Positions 44,746 to 53,634 of a stretch of 64,000 nucleotides of DNA are shown here, piece after piece; the stretch's first letter is position 1, and each line of letters starts with the position of its first letter. The position numbers were made by a program, and so were the translations under genes. The notes beneath the pieces are model-generated. The model saw nothing but the letters and a program-made list of their open reading frames with translations. It did no database searches and was not told where the DNA came from. This DNA comes from Pacificibacter marinus (GTDB taxonomy: Bacteria > Pseudomonadota > Alphaproteobacteria > Rhodobacterales > Rhodobacteraceae): the NCBI RefSeq assembly GCF_018860505.1, contig NZ_JAHKPU010000032.1, positions 124,001-188,000 of the forward strand. Direction: 5' to 3'.

Positions 44746-44888
44746 TGTATCCTCCCATAATCCGATGAAATTCGCATCGATTGTCCCGTTGCAGGCAAGT
44801 GTCAGGCAATTGGATATAGAGCGCAAGTCAGATATTTTGTGACGCGGCGATCACGCCCGTTCAACCATTGTTATAGCCTCGCCCCCCC

Positions 44889-44917
44889 TTGCAGCCTGCG
44901 CCCAGACTCCCTATATC
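44889..44917 (+). promoter_or_regulatory. promoter for ssrA
   Basis: TTGCAG (44889-44894), a 17-base spacer and TATATC (44912-44917), which would start the precursor near 44924. Confidence 0.6.
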
Positions 44918-44929
44918 TAATGCGTCGGG

Positions 44930-45272
44930 CTTGCTCGACTATGGACATAAACGCGCTCGTAATACACGGATCGGACCAGGGGGCGGTACCCTGCGTCTCC
45001 ACCAATCACTCCTGTATCAACTCTCATTTGGGGTATGATGACAGGGCACATGGGGACGAAATAGGATCGACGGACGTCTAAAGGGGTTAGCTTTGTTTCG
45101 GTGAGTTACCACCGTTATCGGTACAAACTGAGTAGTTGCAAATGACAACAAAGCTCCAATGGCTCTCGCAGCGTAAGCTGTGCGAAACATTGAAATCTTA
45201 AGCCCTGTCGCCTAGCAGCGTCAGGCGGGGTTCGCAGGTACCTGGCAACAGAAACCTGCACTTAACACCCCT
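44930..45272 (+). ncRNA. ssrA: permuted two-piece tmRNA
   Basis: This rescues stalled ribosomes and tags the unfinished protein. The gene is circularly permuted, as in alphaproteobacteria: the acceptor piece comes first (about 44930-45004), ending in a T-arm (CAGGG, 7-base loop, CCCTG), then CGTCTCC and ACCA. A spacer of 47 bases is removed, and the coding piece begins at 45052 with GGGGACGAAATAGGATCGAC. The 5' GGGGACG pairs with the 3' CGTCTCC to rebuild the acceptor stem. The tag frame at 45138-45176 reads ANDNKAPMALAA and stops at TAA. Outer ends are approximate. sspB, encoding its ClpXP adaptor, lies about 700 bases downstream. Confidence 0.95.
45138..45176 (+). other. tmRNA tag-peptide reading frame
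   Basis: Resume codon GCA at 45138, then AAT GAC AAC AAA GCT CCA ATG GCT CTC and GCA GCG TAA. The tag of 12 residues, ANDNKAPMALAA, ends in the ALAA degron that ClpX recognises. Confidence 0.93.
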
Positions 45273-45402
45273 ACATATTAGTGCCTTTTCCGCATACGAC
45301 AATCACGCAGCAAATGTATGTGCCTCACCTCATTGAATCGTAAGTCTTTATTTACACCTCAATGAGTATGATCATTCAAATGTGAGCAACTGGAGTGACA
45401 AG

Positions 45403-45828
45403 ATGACTGGCGTGGAAATTCTAAAGGCCTGGTATGCACGCGTTTGGGAACAAAACGACTTGGACGCAGTAGCCGAATACTTTGACGTTGACGCAATGGC
45501 CAATGGCCTGATGACGGATTTAGCCGCCGAACTCGAAGACTTCCAAACTATTGTGCCTGCGGTCATGCGTTTGGTTCGAAATGTCAAAATCACCATCACG
45601 CACAGTATGGAAGATGGCGACAAAGCATGGGCCCATCTTGAAATATCGGCCCTAAATGCCGAAAATCTGTCACCTGTAGCTTGCTCTGGTCAGGTTATGA
45701 TTAGAACAAAAAACAATAAAATTATCGAAGCCTACAACCATTTCGACTTTATGAGTTTCTTCGAACAGCTCGGCTTTCTACCGAAAGACACGATTGCGTT
45801 GTGCTTATCAGGCGAACAGCTCTCCTGA
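45403..45828 (+). CDS. SnoaL-like (NTF2-fold) protein
   Basis: This 141-residue cytoplasmic protein of the NTF2-like fold opens EILKAWYARVWEQNDLDAV and ends its core with KIIEAYNHFDFMSFFEQLG, a typical SnoaL pattern. Such proteins act as small isomerases/hydrolases or as ligand-binding domains; the substrate is unknown. GGAG lies 7 bases before the ATG at 45403. It sits alone between ssrA and sspB, and reads as slightly richer in A+T than its neighbours. Confidence 0.78.
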   Translation: MTGVEILKAWYARVWEQNDLDAVAEYFDVDAMANGLMTDLAAELEDFQTIVPAVMRLVRNVKITITHSMEDGDKAWAHLEISALNAENLSPVACSGQVMIRTKNNKIIEAYNHFDFMSFFEQLGFLPKDTIALCLSGEQLS

Positions 45829-45957
45829 CGGCAAACCCGTTACAGGCGGATGCCACATTTTTAACCCAAAATGCCGTCCTGATTGGGCAAAGCCCCTCTT
45901 TCCTTTGGCATAGAATCCCTTATGCTAAGAGCACTACATCTTGGAAGGATGCATAAG

Positions 45958-46473
45958 ATGGCAAAATCCATTGACTACGGAAATCTAATGCACAACGCGA
46001 TGCGTGGCTTGATCCGTCAAGTTCTCGAAAACGTGCGCAAAGAGGGTTTGCCCGGCGATCACCATTTTTTTATCACCTTTGACACAATGCATCCTGATGT
46101 TGAATTGGCCGACTGGCTGTCAGATCGCTACCCCGAAGAAATGACCGTGGTGATCCAGCATTGGTTTGATAATCTTGAAGTCAATGAAGACAGCTTTTCT
46201 ATCACATTGAATTTCGGCGATAGTCCAGAGCCGTTGTTTATTCCATATGATGCAATCCGCACCTTCGTGGATCCTTCTGTGGAATTTGGCCTGCGGTTTG
46301 AGACGCAAGAATCCGATGAGGATGAAATCGAAGTAGAGGATGACCACGAAACGGTCGATGCCGATGTTTCTGAGTTTTCAGCGAATCCAGCCAAAACTTC
46401 AGACGAAGCCTCCTCTCGCGAGTCCGCTCCCAAAGAAGCCGAAATCGTCTCTTTGGATCAGTTCCGCAAATAA
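45958..46473 (+). CDS. sspB: ClpXP adaptor SspB (alpha type)
   Basis: SspB tethers ssrA-tagged proteins to ClpX for degradation by ClpXP. The 171 residues start with the family sequence DYGNLMHNAMRGLIRQVLE, followed by the substrate-binding core (to about 120, with DHHFFITFDT and ITLNFGDSPEPLFIPYDAI). An acidic linker comes next, and the C-terminal tip EIVSLDQFRK is expected to dock on the ClpX N-domain. The ATG at 45958 has GGAAGGA 8 bases upstream. Its nearness to ssrA is functionally fitting. Confidence 0.93.
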   Translation: MAKSIDYGNLMHNAMRGLIRQVLENVRKEGLPGDHHFFITFDTMHPDVELADWLSDRYPEEMTVVIQHWFDNLEVNEDSFSITLNFGDSPEPLFIPYDAIRTFVDPSVEFGLRFETQESDEDEIEVEDDHETVDADVSEFSANPAKTSDEASSRESAPKEAEIVSLDQFRK

Positions 46474-46713
46474 CGCTCAGACTTAATCCACACCATAACC
46501 AGCTGGTCCTTGGCACAACATGCGCCAAACCGATACGTGTATCCAGCGCTAGTGTCTGCCCTACACAATATAGTGCCTGCGCACCATACATTTCGTATGC
46601 TGCTAAAAATTTAGCGCTAACACTGGCATGTATGCAACCGTATACATTGCAAGCCCTCCTGCAAAAGCGTATATCCAACACAAATTATGGCTTCGCACCA
46701 AGGGAGAGCCCCC

Positions 46714-48108
46714 ATGACCACCACTCGTACAGAAACCGACAGCTTTGGCCCATTAGAGGTCCCTGCAGACAAATATTGGGGGGCGCAAACGCAACGTTCC
46801 ATCATGAACTTCCCTATTGGCTGGGAAAAACAGCCCGTGCCAATCATTCGCGCACTTGGTGTTGTGAAAAAGGCCTGTGCGATGGAAAACTTCGCCCAAG
46901 GCAATCTCGACAAAAACCTCGCCGACGCGATCATCGCTGCTGCCACCGAAGTGATCGACGGCAAATTCGATGATAACTTCCCTCTCGTGGTGTGGCAAAC
47001 GGGGTCAGGCACACAATCCAACATGAACGCCAACGAAGTGATTTCGAACCGCGCGATTGAAATGTTGGGCGGCGAATTGGCCTCTAAAAAACCAGTTCAC
47101 CCCAACGATCACTGCAACATGGGTCAGTCGTCTAACGACACATTCCCAACAGCCATGCATGTCGCCATCGGCATGCAAGCGCGTGATGTGTTGCTGCCCG
47201 GTCTCGACAAATTGGCCTCAGCTTTGGAAGCCAAATCAGAGCAATTCAAAGACATCATCAAGATTGGTCGCACACATACACAAGACGCAACCCCTTTGAC
47301 CCTGGGCCAAGAATTCAGCGGCTACGCGCATCAAGTGCGCAAAGGCATCGAACGCGTCAACGCCTGCTTGCCTGATATTTATGAACTCGCTCAAGGCGGC
47401 ACAGCCGTTGGCACAGGTCTGAACACGAAAAAAGGCTGGTCCGAAGCCGTCGCCAAACATATGGCCGACATCACTGGTCTGCCTTTTGTAACTGCACCAA
47501 ACAAATTTGAATCCTTGGCTGCGCATGACGCGATGGTCATGTTCTCTGGCGCTTTGAAAACAGTTGCCGCGTCTTTGTTCAAAATCGCCAACGACATGCG
47601 CCTTTTGGGCTCAGGTCCACGTTCTGGTCTTGGCGAACTGATCTTGCCAGAAAATGAACCAGGTTCATCCATCATGCCAGGCAAAGTGAACCCAACCCAA
47701 GCTGAAGCGCTCACTATGGTCTGCTGCCATGTTATGGGCAATGATGCGGCGATTGGCATGGCCGGTTCGCAAGGCCATTTTGAGTTGAATGTTTACAATC
47801 CGATGATGTCTTACAACGTCTTGCAATCTATGCAGCTTTTGGGGGACAGCGCCTCTGCCTTTACAGACAACATGGTTGTGGGCACCGAAGCCAATATCGA
47901 TCGCATCGACAAGTTGATGAAAGAAAGCTTGATGCTGGTGACAGCCCTTGCGCCAACCATCGGCTATGACAATGCGACCAAAGTGGCCAAGACCGCGCAT
48001 AAAAACGGTACGACCCTTAAAGAAGAAGCGATTGCTTTGGGCTTTGTAGACGCCGAAACCTTTGACGCTGTTGTGCGTCCTGAGCAAATGATTGGTCCAA
48101 AAGACTAA
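46714..48108 (+). CDS. fumC: fumarate hydratase class II
   Basis: FumC interconverts fumarate and malate in the TCA cycle without an iron-sulfur cluster. The 464 residues show [43 protein letters not shown] and the superfamily signature [11 protein letters not shown]. The ATG at 46714 has GGGAGA upstream and starts [16 protein letters not shown]; an upstream ATG at 46687 is not needed. An intrinsic terminator follows. Confidence 0.97.
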   Translation: MTTTRTETDSFGPLEVPADKYWGAQTQRSIMNFPIGWEKQPVPIIRALGVVKKACAMENFAQGNLDKNLADAIIAAATEVIDGKFDDNFPLVVWQTGSGTQSNMNANEVISNRAIEMLGGELASKKPVHPNDHCNMGQSSNDTFPTAMHVAIGMQARDVLLPGLDKLASALEAKSEQFKDIIKIGRTHTQDATPLTLGQEFSGYAHQVRKGIERVNACLPDIYELAQGGTAVGTGLNTKKGWSEAVAKHMADITGLPFVTAPNKFESLAAHDAMVMFSGALKTVAASLFKIANDMRLLGSGPRSGLGELILPENEPGSSIMPGKVNPTQAEALTMVCCHVMGNDAAIGMAGSQGHFELNVYNPMMSYNVLQSMQLLGDSASAFTDNMVVGTEANIDRIDKLMKESLMLVTALAPTIGYDNATKVAKTAHKNGTTLKEEAIALGFVDAETFDAVVRPEQMIGPKD

Positions 48109-48133
48109 CTCATCATTTTGTTCACTCTGTTAC

Positions 48134-48158
48134 AGGGCGGCCCACGGGTCGCCCTTTT
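48134..48158 (+). terminator. intrinsic terminator after fumC
   Basis: AGGGCGGCCC and GGGTCGCCCT form a near-perfect stem with a tiny loop, followed by TTTT. Confidence 0.8.
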
Positions 48159-48236
48159 GCATGAAACTATATCTGTTTTCTTTAGACGTCTTAAAAACAC
48201 TGGCATCGCCATCAATCAATGGTATCATTGCACCCC

Positions 48237-48419
48237 ATGAGTACAGTTATAAATCTAAATCAGTTTCGCAAACAAAAAGCGCGTGCCACCAAGCGCGCGC
48301 AAGCCGATGAAAATTCTGTGAAATTCGGGCGCACAAAAACGCAAAAGGACTTGGAAAAGGCCGAGAAAGCCAAGGCGAAGGCCTTGCTCGATGGGCATAA
48401 AACGGATCACATCGAATGA
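48237..48419 (+). CDS. DUF4169 family protein
   Basis: This 60-residue highly basic protein starts MSTVINLNQFRKQKARATKR, with the charged helix DLEKAEKAKAKALLDGHK after it. It has the length and pattern of DUF4169, whose function is unknown. The ATG at 48237 has no ribosome site, so it may be leaderless or weakly translated. It overlaps the next gene as ATGA, and the pair with a ribbon-helix-helix protein is recurrent in this group. The N-terminal INLNQFRK resembles the SspB C-terminal tip VSLDQFRK (see findings). Confidence 0.85.
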   Translation: MSTVINLNQFRKQKARATKRAQADENSVKFGRTKTQKDLEKAEKAKAKALLDGHKTDHIE

Positions 48420-48661
48420 CCGAGGCTTTAATCGGACGCCCCGTCAAACGCTCCCTGACCCTGCATGGTCATCGCACATCGGTGTCACTAGAAGATCCGT
48501 TCTGGACAGCCTTTCGTGACATAGCCCGAGAAACAGGCAAGCCAATCAATGTCTTAGCGGCAGAAATCGATAACATGCGCGGTGTCGAAAGCGGATTGGC
48601 CTCAGCCATTCGCGTCTACGTCTTAAGCTACTATCAAACAAAGGCCCAAGACGGTACCTGA
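48416..48661 (+). CDS. ribbon-helix-helix domain protein
   Basis: This 81-residue probable DNA-binding protein has KRSLTLHGHRTSVSLEDPFW as the beta strand and turn, and FRDIARETGKPINVLAAEID as the helical part, fitting the RHH_4 group. It is translated from an ATGA overlap with DUF4169. No toxin gene is next to it, so it is probably a stand-alone regulator rather than an antitoxin. Its 3' end overlaps the convergent gene by 28 bases. Confidence 0.85.
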   Translation: MTEALIGRPVKRSLTLHGHRTSVSLEDPFWTAFRDIARETGKPINVLAAEIDNMRGVESGLASAIRVYVLSYYQTKAQDGT

Positions 48662-49425
48662 GACACAAACGTCAAACGCAAAGACTGGCGCAAATGCGTC
48701 ATGCTCAATCGTCCATCAATGACGGCGCTTGGGTCTTTGACAACGACCTTCAACAGCGGCAGATGGGTCATCGCATCATTCAACGGCGCGCGAGCGGATT
48801 TACTCAAACCTGCCAAGACGCCCCCAGAACCGCGCACAGCGTCAAGCGCTTCGGCGGCAAGGTCTGCAACGGCACTCAAGCGGCCGTCAATAAGCGGCAC
48901 GCGACCCATCTCTTGCAGCTTTGGAACAGCTGCAAAATAGCGTACCAGTGCACCGGCATATCCCATATTTACCAATATGTTACAGGCCTCACTTGAAGCC
49001 CCCAGCAAGCGAGAGGCTTGCACCAAAGGCAGCGCGTAGCTGTTGGTCAAATAGATTTTAAATGCATCTATATCGTCATGCGGGTCTTTATAAATATCCC
49101 ACTGGCGTGCGGTGACTGTCGCATCCAAGGCCTGTGCCGCCTCTGCATCTAAAACCCCAGCCAAAGGCCGCGCAACCTCGTGAGCGCGCGGGTCTTTGCC
49201 GTCAATTTTCTCTTGCAAAACATCGCGCCAAAACTGCAATCGCATCTCGGCGATCATGCTTTCTTTGGTCAGCCACGGTGCTTTTGCCACTTCCAAGCAA
49301 AAGGCATGAATTGGAAACAACACGTCACGGGCAGGCACAGGTGCGGCCATGGTGGCGCGAAAACGTTCTTGATCGGCGGTTTTCACCAATTCAGCACAGG
49401 CTTGGATGTCTTGCGCTTGCGCCAT
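48634..49425 (-). CDS. squalene/phytoene synthase family protein
   Basis: This 263-residue all-helical protein is of the isoprenoid-synthase fold, related to mitochondrial NDUFAF6. FPIHAFCLEVAKAP and MRLQFWRDVLQEKIDG are seen, but the Asp-rich DxxxD pairs of true synthases are incomplete, so catalysis is doubtful. NDUFAF6 is a complex I assembly factor, and a similar role is possible. The start overlaps the cimA stop as TAATG. Last gene of cysS-cimA. Confidence 0.82.
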   Translation of the reverse strand: MAQAQDIQACAELVKTADQERFRATMAAPVPARDVLFPIHAFCLEVAKAPWLTKESMIAEMRLQFWRDVLQEKIDGKDPRAHEVARPLAGVLDAEAAQALDATVTARQWDIYKDPHDDIDAFKIYLTNSYALPLVQASRLLGASSEACNILVNMGYAGALVRYFAAVPKLQEMGRVPLIDGRLSAVADLAAEALDAVRGSGGVLAGLSKSARAPLNDAMTHLPLLKVVVKDPSAVIDGRLSMTHLRQSLRLTFVSQVPSWAFV

Positions 49426-51056
49426 TATTCTGCACCAAGGGCTTGCGCCCCGTCACGCACAAGTTTCCAATTGATCGCATCAAGAAGCGCCTCAAAGGAC
49501 GCGTCTATGATGTTCGACGACACGCCCACAGTCGACCAACGCCGCCCGATGCTGTCCTCGTGATCAATGATCACGCGCGTGCGCGCCTCTGTGCCACCTT
49601 GGGTTATTCTGACTTTATAATCAACAAGTTCCATGTCTTCTATCAGGCTTTGATATGGCCCAAGATCTTTGACCAAAGCTTTAGCCAAGGCGTTCACGGG
49701 TCCACCGTCAGTGCCATCCGCCATGATGCCTTCCGAGACCGACAGCAACCGTTCGCCGCCTATGTTGACCACCACAGTCGCCTCGGACAGGTGGTTCATC
49801 TCTCCACGAGAATCCAAGCGCCGCTCGACTGTGGCGCGGTAACGTTCAACAGAAAAGAACACAGGCAGCAGGCCGATTTCTTGACGCGCGAGCAATTCAA
49901 ACGAGGCCTGCGCAGTGTCAAAGGAATATCCAACACCCTCTAAACCTTTGATACGATCCAAAATACGCCCCATCGCAGGGTCGCCCTTGGGCAGGTTCAA
50001 CCCCATATCGCCAAGACGTTTGCGCAGATTCGATTGCCCCGCTTGGTTCGACATCGGCACGATCCGCGCATTGCCAACCAGTTCTGGCGGCACGTGTTCA
50101 TATGTGGTCGGGTCTTTCAAAATCGCTGAGGCATGCAGGCCCGCTTTATGCGCAAAAGCCGACGCCCCAACATAGGGCGCGGAGCGTTGCGGCACGCGGT
50201 TTAAGATATCATCCAACATGCGCGAGACCTGCACGAGACCTTCCAAAGCATCCATCGTCACGCCGGTTTCCAGCGTCGATTTATAGGGTTCCTTGAGCAG
50301 CAATGTCGGGATCAGCGAGACCAAATTGGCATTGCCACAGCGTTCGCCCAAACCGTTCAGCGTGCCTTGAATCTGACGTGCGCCCGCATTGACCGCCGCC
50401 AAAGAATTGGCGATGGCATTGCCTGTGTCATCATGGGTGTGAATGCTCACATGATCGCCCGGAATGCCGCTTGCGATCACGTCCAAAGTGATTTTGTAGA
50501 CCTCGGCGGGCAAGGTGCCGCCATTGGTATCGCACAGCACAATCCAGCGTGCGCCCGCGTCATAGGCCGCTTTCAGGCATGACAGCGCGTAGTCAGGGTT
50601 GGCTTTGTAGCCGTCAAAGAAATGTTCAGCATCAAACAACGCCTCGCGGCCATGTTTGACGAGATGTTTGAACGACGCCGAAATGTTTTCAAGGTTTTCG
50701 TCTAACGTGATGCCAAGAGCTGTGGTCACGTGGAAATCATGGGTTTTGCCGACCAAGCAAACAGCATCTGTGCCCGCGTTCATCACACCCGCTAGCACTT
50801 CGTCATTTTCAGCCGAGCGCCCTGCCCGTTTGGTCATACCGAACGCAAGAAACGTGGCTTTGGTTTTAGGCGCATTTTCGAAAAATTCGGAATCTGTCGG
50901 GTTGGCACCGGGCCAGCCGCCTTCGATATAATCCACCCCAAGCGCATCCAGCGCATCGGTGATCATGTATTTCTCAGGTGTCGAAAACTGAACGCCTTGG
51001 GTCTGCTGACCATCGCGTAATGTGGTGTCGAAAAGGTAGAGGCGATCTTTGGTCAT
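49425..51056 (-). CDS. cimA: citramalate synthase
   Basis: CimA condenses pyruvate and acetyl-CoA to citramalate, giving isoleucine without threonine deaminase. The 543 residues contain the aldolase-type start LFDTTLRDGQQTQGVQFS, the metal site HTHDDTGNAIANSLAAV and GTLNGLGERCGNANL, then a C-terminal LeuA-type regulatory domain (about 400-530). Length and motifs fit CimA rather than isopropylmalate or homocitrate synthase. It overlaps its neighbours on both sides. Confidence 0.94.
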   Translation of the reverse strand: MTKDRLYLFDTTLRDGQQTQGVQFSTPEKYMITDALDALGVDYIEGGWPGANPTDSEFFENAPKTKATFLAFGMTKRAGRSAENDEVLAGVMNAGTDAVCLVGKTHDFHVTTALGITLDENLENISASFKHLVKHGREALFDAEHFFDGYKANPDYALSCLKAAYDAGARWIVLCDTNGGTLPAEVYKITLDVIASGIPGDHVSIHTHDDTGNAIANSLAAVNAGARQIQGTLNGLGERCGNANLVSLIPTLLLKEPYKSTLETGVTMDALEGLVQVSRMLDDILNRVPQRSAPYVGASAFAHKAGLHASAILKDPTTYEHVPPELVGNARIVPMSNQAGQSNLRKRLGDMGLNLPKGDPAMGRILDRIKGLEGVGYSFDTAQASFELLARQEIGLLPVFFSVERYRATVERRLDSRGEMNHLSEATVVVNIGGERLLSVSEGIMADGTDGGPVNALAKALVKDLGPYQSLIEDMELVDYKVRITQGGTEARTRVIIDHEDSIGRRWSTVGVSSNIIDASFEALLDAINWKLVRDGAQALGAE

Positions 51057-52513
51057 CAGAGCAGCCCTTCTAATTTCGAAGCATCGAATTTGGGACCTGC
51101 TTCAAGTTCAACGCCCGTTTTGGAGATACGGACCTCAACGCCAGCGTCTAAGAGTGCGGTTTTGAGCGCATCGACAGGAGTGAAGTCTTTGGTTTCCATG
51201 GCTGAAGCGCGCAGGGCATGAAGTTTGCTCTCCAATTTACCAAGGTCAGGAGTAATAATCCGTTCCATGGCATTCGAAAAAGAACGATTTGCACTCATAT
51301 TACCTTGGTTCAACCCAAGAAGCTCCAGTGAAGCTTTAAATACTGATAGCATTCTTTCATCACTTTGAGCTTCTTTAAACAGAGTGTGAAGTCTGGCGAT
51401 AGCTAAAGGTGTGTTCAAGTCACTCGCTAAAGCCGCCACGACTTCAGGATCGGGATCGCTTTCATCTAGATTTTTGAGTACTATCCCTACTGAGGTCAAA
51501 GCGGCTCCCCACTTTTCAAGCGTCTTTCTAGCCTGATCCGCCTTTTCCTGTGTCCAGTCCATCGGCTTGCGGTAATGCGTGCTGAGAAACACAAAGCGAA
51601 TGACATCGCCGGACACGCCTTGATCGAGCAAATCCCGCACGGTGAAAAAGTTGCCCAAAGACTTAGACATCTTCTTGCCTTCGACCTGTAGCATTTCGTT
51701 GTGCAGCCAGTAGTTGGCAAATCCGCCACCGTCCTCTGCGTGGCCTGACGCACAACAGCTTTGGGCTATTTCGTTTTCGTGGTGTGGGAACATCAAATCG
51801 TTGCCGCCGCCATGAATATCAAAGGTTTCGCCCAGCAAGTCCTGCGCCATGGCAGAACATTCGATATGCCATCCAGGGCGACCTTTGCCCCATGGACTGT
51901 CCCACCCAGGAGTGTCGGCATCAGAGGGCTTCCACAGCACAAAATCCATAGGATCGCGTTTATTGTCAGCAATCTCGACCCGCGCGCCAGCAATCATGTC
52001 GTCTGTGTTGCGGCCAGAAAGATCACCATAATGCGGATAGCTGTTCACGGAAAACAACACATGACCAGCGCCGTCCGCATAGGCGTGCCCTTTGGCGATC
52101 AAATCTGCGATCATCGTGATCATTTGATCGATGTATTCTGTCGCACGGGGCATGTGATCAGGGTCCATCGCGCCAACGGCTTGCATGTCGTCGAGATACC
52201 ACTGGGTTGTCTCATCCGTGATGTCGCGAATAGATCGGCCTGTTTCGGCGGCCTTGGCGTTGATTTTATCATCCACGTCGGTGAAATTGCGCACATAGGT
52301 GACGTGATCAGCCCCGTAAACATGGCGCAGCAAGCGGTTGAGCACATCAAACACAATCACTGGCCGCGCATTGCCAATATGGGCGCGATCATAGACCGTC
52401 GGCCCACAGACATACATCCGGACATTTTGCGCATCGATGGGTGTAAACACCTCTTTCTTGCGGGTTTTCGTGTTCGTCAAACGGATGACTGTGTCGGTGT
52501 TCGCGTTGGTCAT
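51056..52513 (-). CDS. cysS: cysteinyl-tRNA synthetase
   Basis: CysS charges tRNA-Cys. The 485 residues show the class I signature around RAHIGNARP, zinc ligands including CGPTVYD and [11 protein letters not shown], and KMSKSLGN. The ATG at 52513 has AAGGAAG upstream; the frame is open to 52558. The C-terminal region encoded at about 51240-51480 has clearly lower GC, near 40 percent by count, than the rest of the gene, while the frame stays intact. It heads cysS-cimA-squalene/phytoene-like gene. Confidence 0.96.
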   Translation of the reverse strand: MTNANTDTVIRLTNTKTRKKEVFTPIDAQNVRMYVCGPTVYDRAHIGNARPVIVFDVLNRLLRHVYGADHVTYVRNFTDVDDKINAKAAETGRSIRDITDETTQWYLDDMQAVGAMDPDHMPRATEYIDQMITMIADLIAKGHAYADGAGHVLFSVNSYPHYGDLSGRNTDDMIAGARVEIADNKRDPMDFVLWKPSDADTPGWDSPWGKGRPGWHIECSAMAQDLLGETFDIHGGGNDLMFPHHENEIAQSCCASGHAEDGGGFANYWLHNEMLQVEGKKMSKSLGNFFTVRDLLDQGVSGDVIRFVFLSTHYRKPMDWTQEKADQARKTLEKWGAALTSVGIVLKNLDESDPDPEVVAALASDLNTPLAIARLHTLFKEAQSDERMLSVFKASLELLGLNQGNMSANRSFSNAMERIITPDLGKLESKLHALRASAMETKDFTPVDALKTALLDAGVEVRISKTGVELEAGPKFDASKLEGLL

Positions 52514-52700
52514 AGCTCTTCCTTCGGGTGTCCCCGCGGGCATATCAGCTTCATTCAATAGAGAAAAGAGACCAGAGACCCGCGTGACAATGTCAGCGGA
52601 TAATGCAGCAAATAATAAGGGTGCAGTTTTGGGTCATGACATTTGTTTAGCAGCGCAAACTGGACTTGCAAAGCCCCCTATTTGACCGCAACTTAGCGCC

Positions 52701-53534
52701 ATGACACAAAATCCAAATCGCGATCCTATTTTCGAGGTGCCCGAGGGCATCGAACAATTGCTTGAAATTATGAAGCGTCTGCGCGACCCAGAGGGCGGCT
52801 GCCCGTGGGATATTGAGCAAACGTTTGAAACCATAGCGCCCTTTTCGATTGAGGAAGCCTATGAGGTCGAAGATGCGATCAAACGCGGCGACATGACCGA
52901 TTTGCAGTCAGAGCTTGGGGATTTGTTGTTTCAATCGGTGTTTCAATCGCAAATCGCCGCCGACAAAGGCCTATTTGATTTCCAAGATGTTGCCAAAACC
53001 ATCGCCGCAAAAATGATTGATCGGCATCCACATGTGTTTGGCGATCAAAGCAATAAAAAGTCGTCAGAGCAACAAACCATTGACTGGGAAGTGCAAAAAG
53101 CCGCCGAACGCGAGCGCAGAGGCGAAACGCGGGTGCTGGATGGGGTTGCCATGGGCTTGCCCGCCTTGATGCGCGCGCAAAAATTGCAAAAGCGCGCCGC
53201 CCGTGTCGGTTTTGACTGGCCTGATGTCAGCCATGTGATCGACAAAATTGTTGAGGAATCCGCCGAACTGGTCGAGGCCCGCGACACCAAAACACCCGAA
53301 GATGTCTATGAAGAATACGGGGACATGCTGTTTGTGATGGTCAATTTGGGGCGCCATCTGGGAATCGAGACAGAGGAAGCCTTGCGTGCAGCAAATGATA
53401 AATTCACCAGACGTTTCAATGCCGTAGAAGACAGGCTTAAACAAATTGGCAAAACGCCATCTGACAGTGACTTGGCTGAAATGGATCAACTTTGGGACGA
53501 AGTTAAGGTGATCGACAAGCAGGGGCTTTTGTAG
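52701..53534 (+). CDS. mazG: nucleoside triphosphate pyrophosphohydrolase MazG
   Basis: MazG hydrolyses NTPs or dNTPs to monophosphates, cleaning up aberrant nucleotides. The 277 residues hold two MazG domains: the first with GGCPWDIEQTF, EEAYEVEDAI and SELGDLLFQ, the second with EESAELVEARD and EEYGDMLFVMVNLGRH. The ATG at 52701 has no visible ribosome site, so it may be leaderless or start slightly further downstream. No mazEF toxin pair is present. Confidence 0.94.
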   Translation: MTQNPNRDPIFEVPEGIEQLLEIMKRLRDPEGGCPWDIEQTFETIAPFSIEEAYEVEDAIKRGDMTDLQSELGDLLFQSVFQSQIAADKGLFDFQDVAKTIAAKMIDRHPHVFGDQSNKKSSEQQTIDWEVQKAAERERRGETRVLDGVAMGLPALMRAQKLQKRAARVGFDWPDVSHVIDKIVEESAELVEARDTKTPEDVYEEYGDMLFVMVNLGRHLGIETEEALRAANDKFTRRFNAVEDRLKQIGKTPSDSDLAEMDQLWDEVKVIDKQGLL

Positions 53535-53556
53535 CGACATTTCACCACAAGCGACA

Positions 53557-53581
53557 ATACCCGATTTTTATAATCAGGTAT
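53557..53581 (+). promoter_or_regulatory. IscR / Iron-Rhodo-box-like operator
   Basis: A 25-base imperfect palindrome reading ATACCCGATT, TTTATAATCA, GGTAT. Its arms CAATACC/GGTATTG are perfect. By my alignment it matches the E. coli type 1 IscR consensus (ATASYYGACT then RWWWYAGTCRRSTAT) at 22 of 25 positions. In Rhodobacterales a similar Iron-Rhodo-box is bound by IscR. It overlaps a TTGACC hexamer (53581-53586) 49 bases before the iron-binding-protein gene, as a repressor site would. Confidence 0.65.
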
Positions 53582-53634
53582 TGACCCGAGCAATTTTGTC
53601 AGATTAAAAGTCCCCAACAACATTGGAGCCTTTT

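Noticed and set aside
48416-48661. RHH protein as antitoxin of a toxin-antitoxin pair
   Set aside because: The gene before it is DUF4169, a basic protein without toxin-like fold, and the gene after it is a convergent metabolic gene. No RelE/ParE-type partner is present.
49134-49943. 269-codon plus-strand frame opposite the squalene/phytoene-like gene and cimA
   Set aside because: Shadow of two well-recognised genes on the other strand; composition rich in His/Arg/Ser.
52701-53534. mazG as part of a mazEF toxin-antitoxin locus
   Set aside because: No mazE or mazF is adjacent; it is a housekeeping nucleotide-cleaning enzyme here.
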